This document shows, in pieces, positions 32,818-40,773 of a stretch of 64,000 nucleotides of DNA. This DNA is from Phenylobacterium sp. RIFCSPHIGHO2_01_FULL_69_31. GTDB taxonomy: Bacteria > Pseudomonadota > Alphaproteobacteria > Caulobacterales > Caulobacteraceae. Position numbers and translations under genes: made by a program. The DNA lies in NCBI RefSeq assembly GCF_001824475.1, contig NZ_MHXN01000009.1, positions 1 to 64,000 on the forward strand, given 5' to 3'. Position 1 is the first letter of the stretch. The number at the start of each line of letters is the position of its first letter. The notes under the pieces are model-generated. The model worked only from the letters and a program-made list of their open reading frames with translations. It had not been told where the DNA came from and made no database searches.

Positions 32818-33852
32818 TCACTTGCGCCACACCGAGACCGTGGCGCTTCCGCAGGTGAAGTTGGAGGTGCGCGTGAAACCCTGGCCCGTGTAGAGCGCCT
32901 GTTTGGCGGCCGCGTCCGCCGCGCTCATCCCGTGATGGGATCGCCACTCACCTTCCGCCGGGATCCAGGTGGAGTCGTAGGTGGCGCCATTGGACGCGCA
33001 GCTGATCAGCTTCGGCATCATCCCGGAATCGGCCATGTGGTCGAACAGCCGCTGGTAGTTTGCCGCCTTCACCCCATCGAAGCCGTACGACCCGATGGTG
33101 TGCGGCGGCCAGAGCAGGATGGACGCCTTGGGCAGCTCCTTCCCAGCGATGCGCGTCCACGGCCCGTTGGGGTCGGCCTCGCCGTCCGCCGTCCGCGGGG
33201 TCGTCATGCCCCTGGCGAAGGTCATCGGCAGGGGCTTTCCGTCCTTCTGCATATGGACGTGCAGGTGCGGCCCGTCCGACGAGCCTGTGTTGCCGACCCG
33301 CCCGATCATCTGGCCGGCCTTGACCCGAGCGCCATCGGCGACCGCGTCCTCGTTCGGGTCGGTCCCGCTCATGAGGGGCTTGTTGTGCGGGCAGAGGTCC
33401 GCGGGCACGCTTCCGGGCTGCATATGGGCGTAGAGCGTCCGGACGCCGTCATCCTGCAGGATCCAGAGATGGTTGCCGCCGCCGCTGATCTTCTTCTGAT
33501 CGTATTCAGGCAGCTTGCTCCCCGGCACGTTGTCCGGCGCGTTGCGCCAACAGCTGTAGATCTTGCCCGCGGCCATGGCGTAGACCGGCTTGCCGTAGAC
33601 CACCCAGTTGGTCACGACGGACTTGTCCGTGGCCCCGGCCTTCAGGCCCGACCATTTCTTGCCGGAGACGTTGCGGACGGCGCCGATGTCCTTGCCCTCG
33701 GCCTGGATGCCGCTTTTATGGACCTTGGTGCTGTAGCGCTCGTCCGAGGACAGGTCGTTGCCGCGCAGGGGAAGCACCGCGGCCGCCGAGGCGGCCGAGG
33801 CGCAAGCCGCAAGCGCAAGGCCCGCGGCGACGCGAATGAACTGAACTTGCAT
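32818..33852 (-). CDS. M23-like peptidase with extra C-terminal domain
   Basis: Predicted 344-residue exported protein. A signal peptide ends at about residue 25 (ASAAA). The peptidase M23/LytM core shows GKPVYAMAAGKI, TLYAHMQ, GQMIGRVGNTGSSDGPHLHVHM, with the HxH zinc/catalytic motif. The usual first zinc motif (HxxxD before the GxPVyA strand) is not evident; that region reads SVVTNWVVYG. Activity is therefore uncertain. Residues after about 250 (YQRLFDHMADSGMMPKLIS, WRSHHGMSAADAAAKQALYTGQGF) look like a bacterial tandem-repeat domain. Two adjacent ATGs exist; 33852 is better spaced from AAGAGG than 33855. Confidence 0.8.
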   Translation of the reverse strand: MQVQFIRVAAGLALAACASAASAAAVLPLRGNDLSSDERYSTKVHKSGIQAEGKDIGAVRNVSGKKWSGLKAGATDKSVVTNWVVYGKPVYAMAAGKIYSCWRNAPDNVPGSKLPEYDQKKISGGGNHLWILQDDGVRTLYAHMQPGSVPADLCPHNKPLMSGTDPNEDAVADGARVKAGQMIGRVGNTGSSDGPHLHVHMQKDGKPLPMTFARGMTTPRTADGEADPNGPWTRIAGKELPKASILLWPPHTIGSYGFDGVKAANYQRLFDHMADSGMMPKLISCASNGATYDSTWIPAEGEWRSHHGMSAADAAAKQALYTGQGFTRTSNFTCGSATVSVWRK

Positions 33853-34062
33853 CATGCCTCTTCGTCATTTGGGGCGGCTGAGCGCCGCGTTCATGACGTC
33901 GGTTATGGCCGCAACCTCCCGAGGGCGTGTGGCGCTCACGGACCGACGGTATGGCGACACCGGACAGCCCGGCCTGCCCGGAAGTCGGGTGGCAGGGCCT
34001 GGCGATCGGTTGTAGGCTCACAACCCTAGGGTTGTTTTTCGCTGCGAGAGGGCGCCTGGGCC

Positions 34063-35019
34063 GTGGAGCAGTTGTCGCTGGACAGCCGGATTGTCCTCTC
34101 GACGGACGCCATCGAGGATCGCGACCGCGATGGCCTCGTCCGAGACTTCTACGGTCGCATCTGCATGCGGCTGGACCTTGCGCCCGCCGAGGACCGGACG
34201 CTACGCCTGGAGGCGGCGACCACGGTGCTTCCGAACGCCAGCGTGACCCGCGGGCGCGTCGCGCCCATGTCGTGGGAGCGGACATCGGCCCTGATGGCCG
34301 ACGCCAACGACGATCTCGTGATCTCCTGGATGTCCGGCGGCTATCGCTTCGACCGGCAGGGGCGCGAGAGCATCGAGACGCGGCCGGGCGCGGCGTGCCT
34401 CATGCCCCTGGACCAGGCGTGGCGGGCGCAGACCGGGGACGGGGACTGGACGGTTTGCCTGCAACTGCGCCGCGCCCAACTCACCCCGCTCATCGACGAC
34501 CTCGGGGACCTCGCGCCCGACGCGATCAATCCGCAGAGCGCCGAAGGCCGGCTGCTTCTGGACTACGCCGCCGCGGTCAGTGGCGCGGAGCTGGGACCTG
34601 CCTTGGCGCCCCTGGTGTCGCAGCACCTGTCGGATCTGGTCGCCCTTTGCCTCGGCGCGAGCGGGGAGGCCCGGCAGACAGTCGGGCAGCGCGGGGGGCG
34701 GGCGGCGCAGATGCGGGCGCTGAAGCAGCACGTCGCGGAGAACCTTGCCAATCCGCGCCTGTCTGCAGAGACGGCCGCCCGGGCCCTTGGCTTCAGTGCG
34801 CGTCAGGTCCGGCGGCTGTTCGAGTCCGAGAGCCGCAGCTTTTCGGACTACGTCGTGGAACGCCGGCTGGAGCGCGTGCTCAGGGACATCAAGGACCCCC
34901 GCCTGGCCCTGAGACCCATCGCCGAGATCGCCTTCAATGCGGGGTGGGTCGAGCCTTCGACCTTCTATCGGCAGTTCAAGGCGCGCTACGGCTTCCGCCC
35001 CTCCGACGCCCGGCCCTAG
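34063..35019 (+). CDS. AraC-family transcriptional regulator
   Basis: Predicted 318-residue regulator with a GTG start at 34063. The N-terminal domain (about 1-200) matches the AraC-binding-like type (WERTSALMADANDDLVISWMSGG). The C-terminal double helix-turn-helix is complete: LSAETAARALGFSARQVRRLFE and IAEIAFNAGWVEPSTFYRQFKARYGFRPSDAR. It is divergent from the M23 gene and convergent with the nitroreductase; its targets are not clear. A GTTGT-rich stretch precedes it. Confidence 0.88.
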   Translation: MEQLSLDSRIVLSTDAIEDRDRDGLVRDFYGRICMRLDLAPAEDRTLRLEAATTVLPNASVTRGRVAPMSWERTSALMADANDDLVISWMSGGYRFDRQGRESIETRPGAACLMPLDQAWRAQTGDGDWTVCLQLRRAQLTPLIDDLGDLAPDAINPQSAEGRLLLDYAAAVSGAELGPALAPLVSQHLSDLVALCLGASGEARQTVGQRGGRAAQMRALKQHVAENLANPRLSAETAARALGFSARQVRRLFESESRSFSDYVVERRLERVLRDIKDPRLALRPIAEIAFNAGWVEPSTFYRQFKARYGFRPSDARP

Positions 35020-35053
35020 GCGGCGGCCCCCGCATTCGGGCGCCGCCGGGCGC

Positions 35054-35734
35054 CTAGTCGTCGAAGCCGACGAAGACGGCGGCTTCCTTGACCGATTTAC
35101 GCTCGGAGACAACGGCGTTGGCGGGGAAGGTCTCGTCCGGCCAGCCCAAGGCGATGCTTTTCATGATCACCTGGTCGTCCGCGACGCCCGCATGCTCGCG
35201 GACCACGGGCGACTGCATGATGCCCTGGCTGTTGATCACCGCGCCCAGGCCACGCGACCAGGCGGCGTTGACCAGGGCGGTGGCCACGGCGCCGCAGTCG
35301 AAGGGCGCATCGTCCATGCCCTCCAGCTCCTTGTCGAAGGTGACGATGATACAGACCGGAGCGTCGAACTGGCGGAAGCCGCGCAGCACCCAATCCTGGC
35401 GCCCCTCCTTGTCGTCGCGCGCGATGCCCATGGCGCCGAACAACTGCTTGGCCACGCCCACCTGCCGGTCGCGATGCTTGCCCTCGAAGCCGCGGGTCCC
35501 GACGCGGAACTCGCGCGAGTGCGGCACGCCAGCCAGGTTGCGCTCGGTGTTGCCGGCCCGGATGCGGTCCAGCGGCTCGCCTGTGATGACGTAGAAATTC
35601 CAGGGCTGGACGTTCATCGACGACGGCGCCCGCATGGCCAGGGTGATGATCTCCTCGATCAGCTCCCTTGGAACCGGGTCGGGCTTGTAGCCGCGGATGC
35701 TGCGGCGACCGAGGATGACGTCGTCGAATTCCAT
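35054..35734 (-). CDS. Nitroreductase family protein
   Basis: Predicted 226-residue FMN oxidoreductase. The start at 35734 (MEFDDVILGRRSIRGY) follows AGAGGG by 5 bases; an upstream ATG at 35761 is less likely. Flavin-binding marks are RRSIRGYKPDPVP, MRAPSSMNVQPWNFYVI and the C-terminal WPDETFPAN. Substrates may be nitroaromatics or quinones. The gene is convergent with the AraC gene (about 35 bases between ends). Confidence 0.9.
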   Translation of the reverse strand: MEFDDVILGRRSIRGYKPDPVPRELIEEIITLAMRAPSSMNVQPWNFYVITGEPLDRIRAGNTERNLAGVPHSREFRVGTRGFEGKHRDRQVGVAKQLFGAMGIARDDKEGRQDWVLRGFRQFDAPVCIIVTFDKELEGMDDAPFDCGAVATALVNAAWSRGLGAVINSQGIMQSPVVREHAGVADDQVIMKSIALGWPDETFPANAVVSERKSVKEAAVFVGFDD

Positions 35735-35836
35735 GGAGCCCTCTGGGATCTCGCGGGGCATGCGCCATCCGCGTGTGTCGGCCCTATCGAGACGGGCGCC
35801 GTAGCGTCATTCAAGCGGTCGCGGGGGCGCCCGTGC

Positions 35837-36370
35837 CTAGATCGGACAGGCCGCCACCTCGAGCTGGAGCATGGCGAGGACCCGGCCGAACCCGATGTAC
35901 TGGCCGGTCATCATCGCCAGTTCGAGGAACTCGGCGTCGGTGAAATGCCGGCGCATGGCCGCCACGTCGTCGTCGCCGATGTTGTGGTGGTCGAGGGCCA
36001 TCTTCTCGGCGAAGTGGATGGCGGCGCGCTCGCGGGGGGTGAAGCTGGCGTTGTCGGCGTCGTCGACGCCCGAGGCGGCCTCGTCCTCGGCGACCACGTC
36101 GGGGGCCATGCGGACCGTCTTGCAGAGGACGCAGCCGTTCAGGGTGGCGATGCGCAGGCGCACCAGTTCCTTCAGCCGCGGCTCCAGCACGCCCGCCCCG
36201 CCGGTGTGCCAGGGGGTGTAGAAAGCCTGGTAGGCCTGGACCAGGTCGGGGTTCGGGGCGAAGGCCTGGGCGAAGTGACGGCCGATCCAGTTGTCCTCCG
36301 GCGTGGCGTCGTAGATCGCCTTCAGATAGGGCGGCAGGGCTTGCGGCTCGACCAGCGGCATCCGGGACAT
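35837..36370 (-). CDS. Carboxymuconolactone decarboxylase/AhpD-like protein
   Basis: Predicted 177-residue protein of the CMD/AhpD fold. The start at 36370 (MSRMPLVEP) follows GGAG by 9 bases; ATG at 36400 is an alternative. The redox motif CVLCKTV (CxxC) is followed by an acidic Glu and HFAEKMALDHH, the AhpD-type catalytic layout. It may act as a peroxidase partner or a dedicated decarboxylase. It is divergent from the EthD gene, and ATATG-ACTGG-CATAT near 36390 is a possible operator. Confidence 0.85.
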   Translation of the reverse strand: MSRMPLVEPQALPPYLKAIYDATPEDNWIGRHFAQAFAPNPDLVQAYQAFYTPWHTGGAGVLEPRLKELVRLRIATLNGCVLCKTVRMAPDVVAEDEAASGVDDADNASFTPRERAAIHFAEKMALDHHNIGDDDVAAMRRHFTDAEFLELAMMTGQYIGFGRVLAMLQLEVAACPI

Positions 36371-36501
36371 GGCGGCGCTCCAGGTTGATATGACTGGCAT
36401 ATTGCCCGCTTCCGCGGGCGCCGCTGGGTCAGGAATGTGCGTGTTTCTGTTGACGGGACGCGGCCGGGGCGGGCGCATTTGCAGCTCACGGAGAATGCCC
36501 G

Positions 36502-37269
36502 GTGATCAAGCTGGTCTATGTCATTGTGCGGCGCGAGGGCCTCTCGTCCGAAGCCTTCGGCGACTATTGGCTGAACACGCACGGGCCACTCGTGGCGTCC
36601 AAGGCCAAGGCCTTGCGGCTGAGAAAGTACGTCCAGAGCCATCCGATCGACCCGGAGGGCAGCGAGGCCATGCGGGCGGTGCGGGGCATGCGCGGCCCGG
36701 CGGACGGGCTGACCGAAGTGTGGTGGGACTCGCTGGAGGACTTCCAGGCCGCCTACGCCACGCCGGAGGGCCAGGCGGCGGGGCAGGTGCTGGCGCAGGA
36801 CGAGGCCAAGTTCATCGACTTCGAACGGTCGGCGGTCTTTCTCACGCACGAACATCTGATCTTTGACCACACAGCCGGGCGTGGCCCGGCGCCGGGCGCC
36901 CCGAAGGCGACGTACCTGCTGACCCGGCGCGATGGTCTCACCCAAGGTGAATGCCACGAGACTTGGCTGCGTGATCACGGGCCCCTGGTGGCGAGCTTCG
37001 CCGGGCCGCTACGGATGGCGAAGTACGTCCAGAGCCATGCCATCGCGCCCAAGATCAACGCCGCCCTCCAGGCCGGACGCAACTACGAGGCGCCGCTGGA
37101 CGGGCTGACCGAAGTCTGGGTGGATCCGGAGGCTCCCGGGACGGCGAACGCGGACGAGGCGCGGGCGGCGGCGGCGGCCTTGGTGGAGGACGAGCGGCGC
37201 TTCGTGCAGATGGACCGGTCGCGCCTGTTCATGACCCGCGAGCGCGTGATCTTCGACCACACGGCCTAG
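36502..37269 (+). CDS. Tandem EthD-domain protein
   Basis: Predicted 255-residue protein starting at GTG 36502 (GGAG 9 bases upstream). It consists of two EthD/dabb-like domains in tandem: residues about 1-125 and 133-255. Each repeats the order RREGL...W...HGPLVAS, KYVQSH, DGLTEVW and ends FDHTA, so it arose by duplication and fusion of a one-domain gene. EthD proteins support degradation of ethers and quinone-like compounds; the substrate here is unknown. Its stop overlaps the convergent DedA gene by 4 bases. Confidence 0.85.
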   Translation: MIKLVYVIVRREGLSSEAFGDYWLNTHGPLVASKAKALRLRKYVQSHPIDPEGSEAMRAVRGMRGPADGLTEVWWDSLEDFQAAYATPEGQAAGQVLAQDEAKFIDFERSAVFLTHEHLIFDHTAGRGPAPGAPKATYLLTRRDGLTQGECHETWLRDHGPLVASFAGPLRMAKYVQSHAIAPKINAALQAGRNYEAPLDGLTEVWVDPEAPGTANADEARAAAAALVEDERRFVQMDRSRLFMTRERVIFDHTA

Positions 37270-37868
37270 CCGCGGTTCCGCCGCAGCCGGAACACCCGGT
37301 AGAGGTAGAGGATCAGGACGGCGCCGAAGACGACCTGAGTCGCCGGATCCATCCACGCCTCCACGCGGTGATACTCGGCGGCGAGCAGATAGCCCGCCGC
37401 GGCCAGGCCGAAGGTCCAGAGCGTCGTTCCGAGAAAGGTCCAGAACAGGAAGCTCGGCCACGGCATCCGGACGATGCCGGCGGGGACCGAGATGAAGGTG
37501 CGGACGGTCGGGATGAGCCGGCCGACGAAGACGGCGACGGCCCCGTGGCGCTCAAATAGCGCCATGGCCCGGTCGAAGTCCTTGGGCTCAAGCGTCAGAA
37601 GATGGCCTTGCCGTCCGATCCAGCCGCGCAGCCTGTCCCGCCGCACCTTCCGCCCGACGACCTTCCACGCACTTGCCCCGGCGATCGCGCCGACCGTGCC
37701 GGCTGCGACAACACCGGTGAAGCTCAGGTGGCCCTGCGCCGCCGCAAAGCCGGCGAGGGGCATGATCACCTCCGAGGGAATGGGCGGGACGATGTTCTCG
37801 GCGAACATCAGGGCCGCGACCGCCAGGAGCCCGCCCGCCGCGACCACCGCTACAACCCACTCGAACAT
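37266..37868 (-). CDS. DedA-family membrane protein
   Basis: Predicted 200-residue integral membrane protein. The family marks ENIVPPIPSEVIMPLAGF (N-terminal) and GRLIPTVRTFISVPAGIVRM are present with four to five hydrophobic segments. DedA proteins act as lipid scramblases/flippases, affecting undecaprenyl-phosphate recycling and membrane homeostasis. The C-terminus is basic (RVFRLRRNRG). It overlaps the EthD gene tail to tail by 4 bases. Confidence 0.9.
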   Translation of the reverse strand: MFEWVVAVVAAGGLLAVAALMFAENIVPPIPSEVIMPLAGFAAAQGHLSFTGVVAAGTVGAIAGASAWKVVGRKVRRDRLRGWIGRQGHLLTLEPKDFDRAMALFERHGAVAVFVGRLIPTVRTFISVPAGIVRMPWPSFLFWTFLGTTLWTFGLAAAGYLLAAEYHRVEAWMDPATQVVFGAVLILYLYRVFRLRRNRG

Positions 37869-38076
37869 CGCAAACCTTGCTGACCCGGAGCCGCCTTAAG
37901 TGGGTCGATGGCGGAGCCTCGCAAGGCGCTTCGTGCATTTTCCGACCGACAGGCCCGCGCGGAACGGCAAACGCCCCGCCGGGCTCTCGACCGACGGGGC
38001 GCTCGTTGCGCCGGGGGGCTTGCAACACGCCGCGAGCGGCCGCTCCCGTGGGGTGGGGGCGACCGCTCGCGCGCGA

Positions 38077-40548
38077 TCAGAACGTGTACCGGAGCGTCGC
38101 CGACGCGGACCGGCCGAGATAGGCGCGGCCCAGAACCACGCCGCTCGCGGGGATGGACCCCTGCTCGACGTCCGAGAGGGCGAGCTTGTCGAACAGGTTG
38201 TTGACGTTGAGCATCAACTGCACCCGTTCGGTCGGGCGCACCTGCACGAAGGCGTTCACCAGCGTGTAGGCCGGCAGCTTCAGCAGGTTGCTGTCCTGCG
38301 CGTAGCTGCTGGTGGTGCCGATCACATTGACGCCGAGCGTGGCGTACTTCAGCTCGACCTGCGGCGTCACGGCGTAGATGAAGTCGGCCTGGTGACGCGG
38401 GGTATTGCCGACGATGGCGGCGTTTGTGGCGTCGCTGGAGATCTTCGCGTCGGTGTAGGTGGCTCCGGCCGTGACGCTGAACGGCCCGTGGCGGACGCCG
38501 GCCTCGAGCTCGACGCCCTTGGCCTTGTAGCCGCGCACGATGTTCAGGACCGAGGCGGTGCCGTCGGCGCCGCTGACGATCTGAGCGTTGCGTTCGCCCG
38601 TCCGGGCGGAGAAGCCCGTGACGTTGAAGGTGACGCCGCCTGCCCGGTACTTCAGGCCGAGTTCGGCCTGCTTGACGGTGTCGTAGGCGCTGTCGTTGTC
38701 GACCAGTTTGCCGGTGTTGTAGTCGACCGCCGGCGTGAAGAGGATCTTGTCGGCGGACGCACGACCGCCGCGGCTGTAGCGGCCGAAGACGGCGAGCTGT
38801 TCGGCGACGCGGTAGTTCACGCCCGCCGAATAGCTGAGGTAGTTGTAGTCGTAGTCGACGCGGCCGGGCTGGCCGAGCGGCAGGACGGCCACCTTGGTCT
38901 CGGCGGTGGAGATCGTCCCGTTGCGATTGATGTCGAACGAGGTCTGCCCCACTCGGCCGCCGCCAAGCTCGGCTCCGAAGAGCGTGCCCCTCACCTTGCC
39001 CATGTCGTAGCGCAGGCTGCCGCCCACGGCGATCTTGCCGATGTGGTAGTTGATGGAGGCGTAAGGCGCGTTGACGTCGTAGTTCATGTCGTAGCTGCGG
39101 TGGAAGGTGTTGCCGAGCCCGTAGGCCAGGTAGCCGTCCTGCGTGAACGGGACGCCCGCCGCGTTGGTGACGTTGATCAGCGTGGTCTCGCCGTCGCCGG
39201 CGACGCTGGACAGGACGTTCAGGAACGACAGGTACGTCGAGTAGTCCTGCGACGCCTTGTAGAAGCCGACCGTGGTCGTCAGGTTGCCGCCGCCGACTTC
39301 CCAAACGCGGCTGGCGCGGATGTCGTTGGTGGCGTTGTCGAGGCTCTTGATCTTGGTGTCGAGCTGCAGCGCGTTCGTCAGAAGGCCGTTGCCGTTGAGG
39401 GCTGCGGGGCTGGCGATGACCTGGCCGGCCAGCGGACCGGTGGCGTAGCTGAGCTGGCCGCCGACGCCGCCGTAGGTGACGGCGAGCGTGGCCGCCGGGG
39501 CCACGGCGATCGGGCGGATCGTCAGGTTGCTGCCGCCGATGTCGGCGACGCGGAATTTCTCGGTAATGGTCCAGCCGCCCACGTCGAACTGGGCGTCGAG
39601 GCCGACCGACTTGACCACGGCATGCTGGCCGCCCCGCAGGTCGTCGTTCGCGATGTTGTTGTCGCGATCGAGCGTGACGACGTTGCTGACGTAGGGCGAC
39701 AGCAGCGAGTCGGTCTTCGGGTCGAGGTTGGCGGGGCCGGTGAAGGTCGGGTCGGCGTTCGTGCCCGTCACCCGGATCGGAACGAACTGGTACACAGGCG
39801 TGCGGTCGTCCAGATACTTGGCGTAGAGACGCACGTGGCCGTTCTCGAACGTCTTGGTGATGTTGGCCTTGATCTGGCCGCCCTTGTAGGCGGTGAAGCC
39901 GACGTCGCGCGGACCTTCGCCCTGGCGGTAGAAGCCGCCGATGTGCATGCGCAGGGTGTCGCTGATCTTGTAGCCGTAGTCGCCCTCGACCCGCTTCTCG
40001 CCGTAGTTGAGGCCGTACGTCGCCTGAACGGCGCCGCCTTCCGTGGTGCCGGTCTTGGAGATCAGGTTGATCACGCCGCCGGGCGAGTTCGACGCGAAGG
40101 TCGAGGCCGAGCCGCCGCGGATCGTCTCGATCGCCGAGAGGGTCAGGTCGCCGCGCATGAACATGTCCACGCCCAGCTGGTACATGTCGCCGAATTCCAG
40201 GACCGGCAGGCCGTCTTCCTGGAACTGCACGTACTTGGAGCCGGTGCCGGACAGCGGCAGGCCGCGGATCGAGTAGTTGTCGTTGCCTTCGCCGACCGCG
40301 TATTCGGCGCGGATGCCGGGGATGTTGCGGAGGACCTCGCCCAGGGAGCGTGCGCCGAGCACCTCAATCTCGGACTCGCGCAGGGCGCTGGTCGAGGTGG
40401 CGCTGTCGAGGCGGTCGCGGCCCTTGGCGACGCCGGTCGAGAAGACCGCTTCGCCATTCGACTTGGCGCCTGCGTCCTTGGCCTGAGCGTGCGCCGGCGT
40501 AACGAGCAGCAGTGGCGCAACGGCCGCGGACAGATAAAGATGTTTCAT
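38077..40548 (-). CDS. TonB-dependent receptor with EF-hand loop, copy 1
   Basis: Predicted 823-residue outer-membrane receptor. Signal peptide to about residue 21 (AHAQ), plug domain (VLRNIPGIRAEYA, SIRGLPLSGTG, ETIRGGSASTFASNSPGG), then the barrel to the terminal aromatic LRYTF. No STN domain is present. Residues 539-550 (DINRNGTISTAE) form a canonical EF-hand calcium loop within the barrel, probably on an outside loop; DRDNN at 294-298 is another acidic cluster. The next gene is a paralogue about 80% identical by eye. A CGCGACATATTG motif lies 105 bases upstream. The substrate is unknown. Confidence 0.9.
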   Translation of the reverse strand: MKHLYLSAAVAPLLLVTPAHAQAKDAGAKSNGEAVFSTGVAKGRDRLDSATSTSALRESEIEVLGARSLGEVLRNIPGIRAEYAVGEGNDNYSIRGLPLSGTGSKYVQFQEDGLPVLEFGDMYQLGVDMFMRGDLTLSAIETIRGGSASTFASNSPGGVINLISKTGTTEGGAVQATYGLNYGEKRVEGDYGYKISDTLRMHIGGFYRQGEGPRDVGFTAYKGGQIKANITKTFENGHVRLYAKYLDDRTPVYQFVPIRVTGTNADPTFTGPANLDPKTDSLLSPYVSNVVTLDRDNNIANDDLRGGQHAVVKSVGLDAQFDVGGWTITEKFRVADIGGSNLTIRPIAVAPAATLAVTYGGVGGQLSYATGPLAGQVIASPAALNGNGLLTNALQLDTKIKSLDNATNDIRASRVWEVGGGNLTTTVGFYKASQDYSTYLSFLNVLSSVAGDGETTLINVTNAAGVPFTQDGYLAYGLGNTFHRSYDMNYDVNAPYASINYHIGKIAVGGSLRYDMGKVRGTLFGAELGGGRVGQTSFDINRNGTISTAETKVAVLPLGQPGRVDYDYNYLSYSAGVNYRVAEQLAVFGRYSRGGRASADKILFTPAVDYNTGKLVDNDSAYDTVKQAELGLKYRAGGVTFNVTGFSARTGERNAQIVSGADGTASVLNIVRGYKAKGVELEAGVRHGPFSVTAGATYTDAKISSDATNAAIVGNTPRHQADFIYAVTPQVELKYATLGVNVIGTTSSYAQDSNLLKLPAYTLVNAFVQVRPTERVQLMLNVNNLFDKLALSDVEQGSIPASGVVLGRAYLGRSASATLRYTF
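38899..38934 (-). other. EF-hand-encoding segment in TonB receptor copy 1
   Basis: The 12 codons encode D-x-N-x-N-G-x-I-S-x-x-E, with all Ca-coordinating positions (1, 3, 5, 9, 12) and the Gly6/Ile8 of the canonical EF-hand loop. The neighbouring paralogue has the equivalent loop, with different residues at coordinating positions 5 and 9. Confidence 0.8.
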
Positions 40549-40652
40549 GGAATAACTCCGGTCTCCCCATAGCGTTCTTCGAACGTGGATCGAGAATGGA
40601 GGGATAGCGTCGATATTCGGTAAATTATCTCAGGTGCAGTGTTGCGGCAGTC

Positions 40653-40664
40653 CGCGACATATTG
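40653..40664 (+). promoter_or_regulatory. TGCGACAT-type motif upstream of TonB copy 1
   Basis: CGCGACATATTG, followed by TCCG so that GCGACA-TAT-TGTCCG is nearly palindromic. It is 105 bases upstream of the receptor start. The same motif precedes TonB copy 2 (three copies) and the chemoreceptor gene. Confidence 0.55.
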
Positions 40665-40691
40665 TCCGTTGTTACTTTAGCAGAAAGCAAT

Positions 40692-40757
40692 GTGGCCGGA
40701 ACGATCGCGCGTTCCGGCCACGAATTCCTTGGAGGCGGAACACTTGCGCGTTCCGCC
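40692..40757 (-). terminator. Twin hairpins after TonB copy 2
   Basis: GTGGCCGGAACG/CGTTCCGGCCAC (40692-40703, 40710-40721; 12-base perfect stem, ATCGCG loop) and GGCGGAAC/GTTCCGCC (40734-40741, 40750-40757). They lie just past the stop of TonB copy 2 and share a GGAACGCGC core on the minus strand. No real T-run follows. Confidence 0.55.
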
Positions 40758-40773
40758 CCTTCGATAATTCTCG

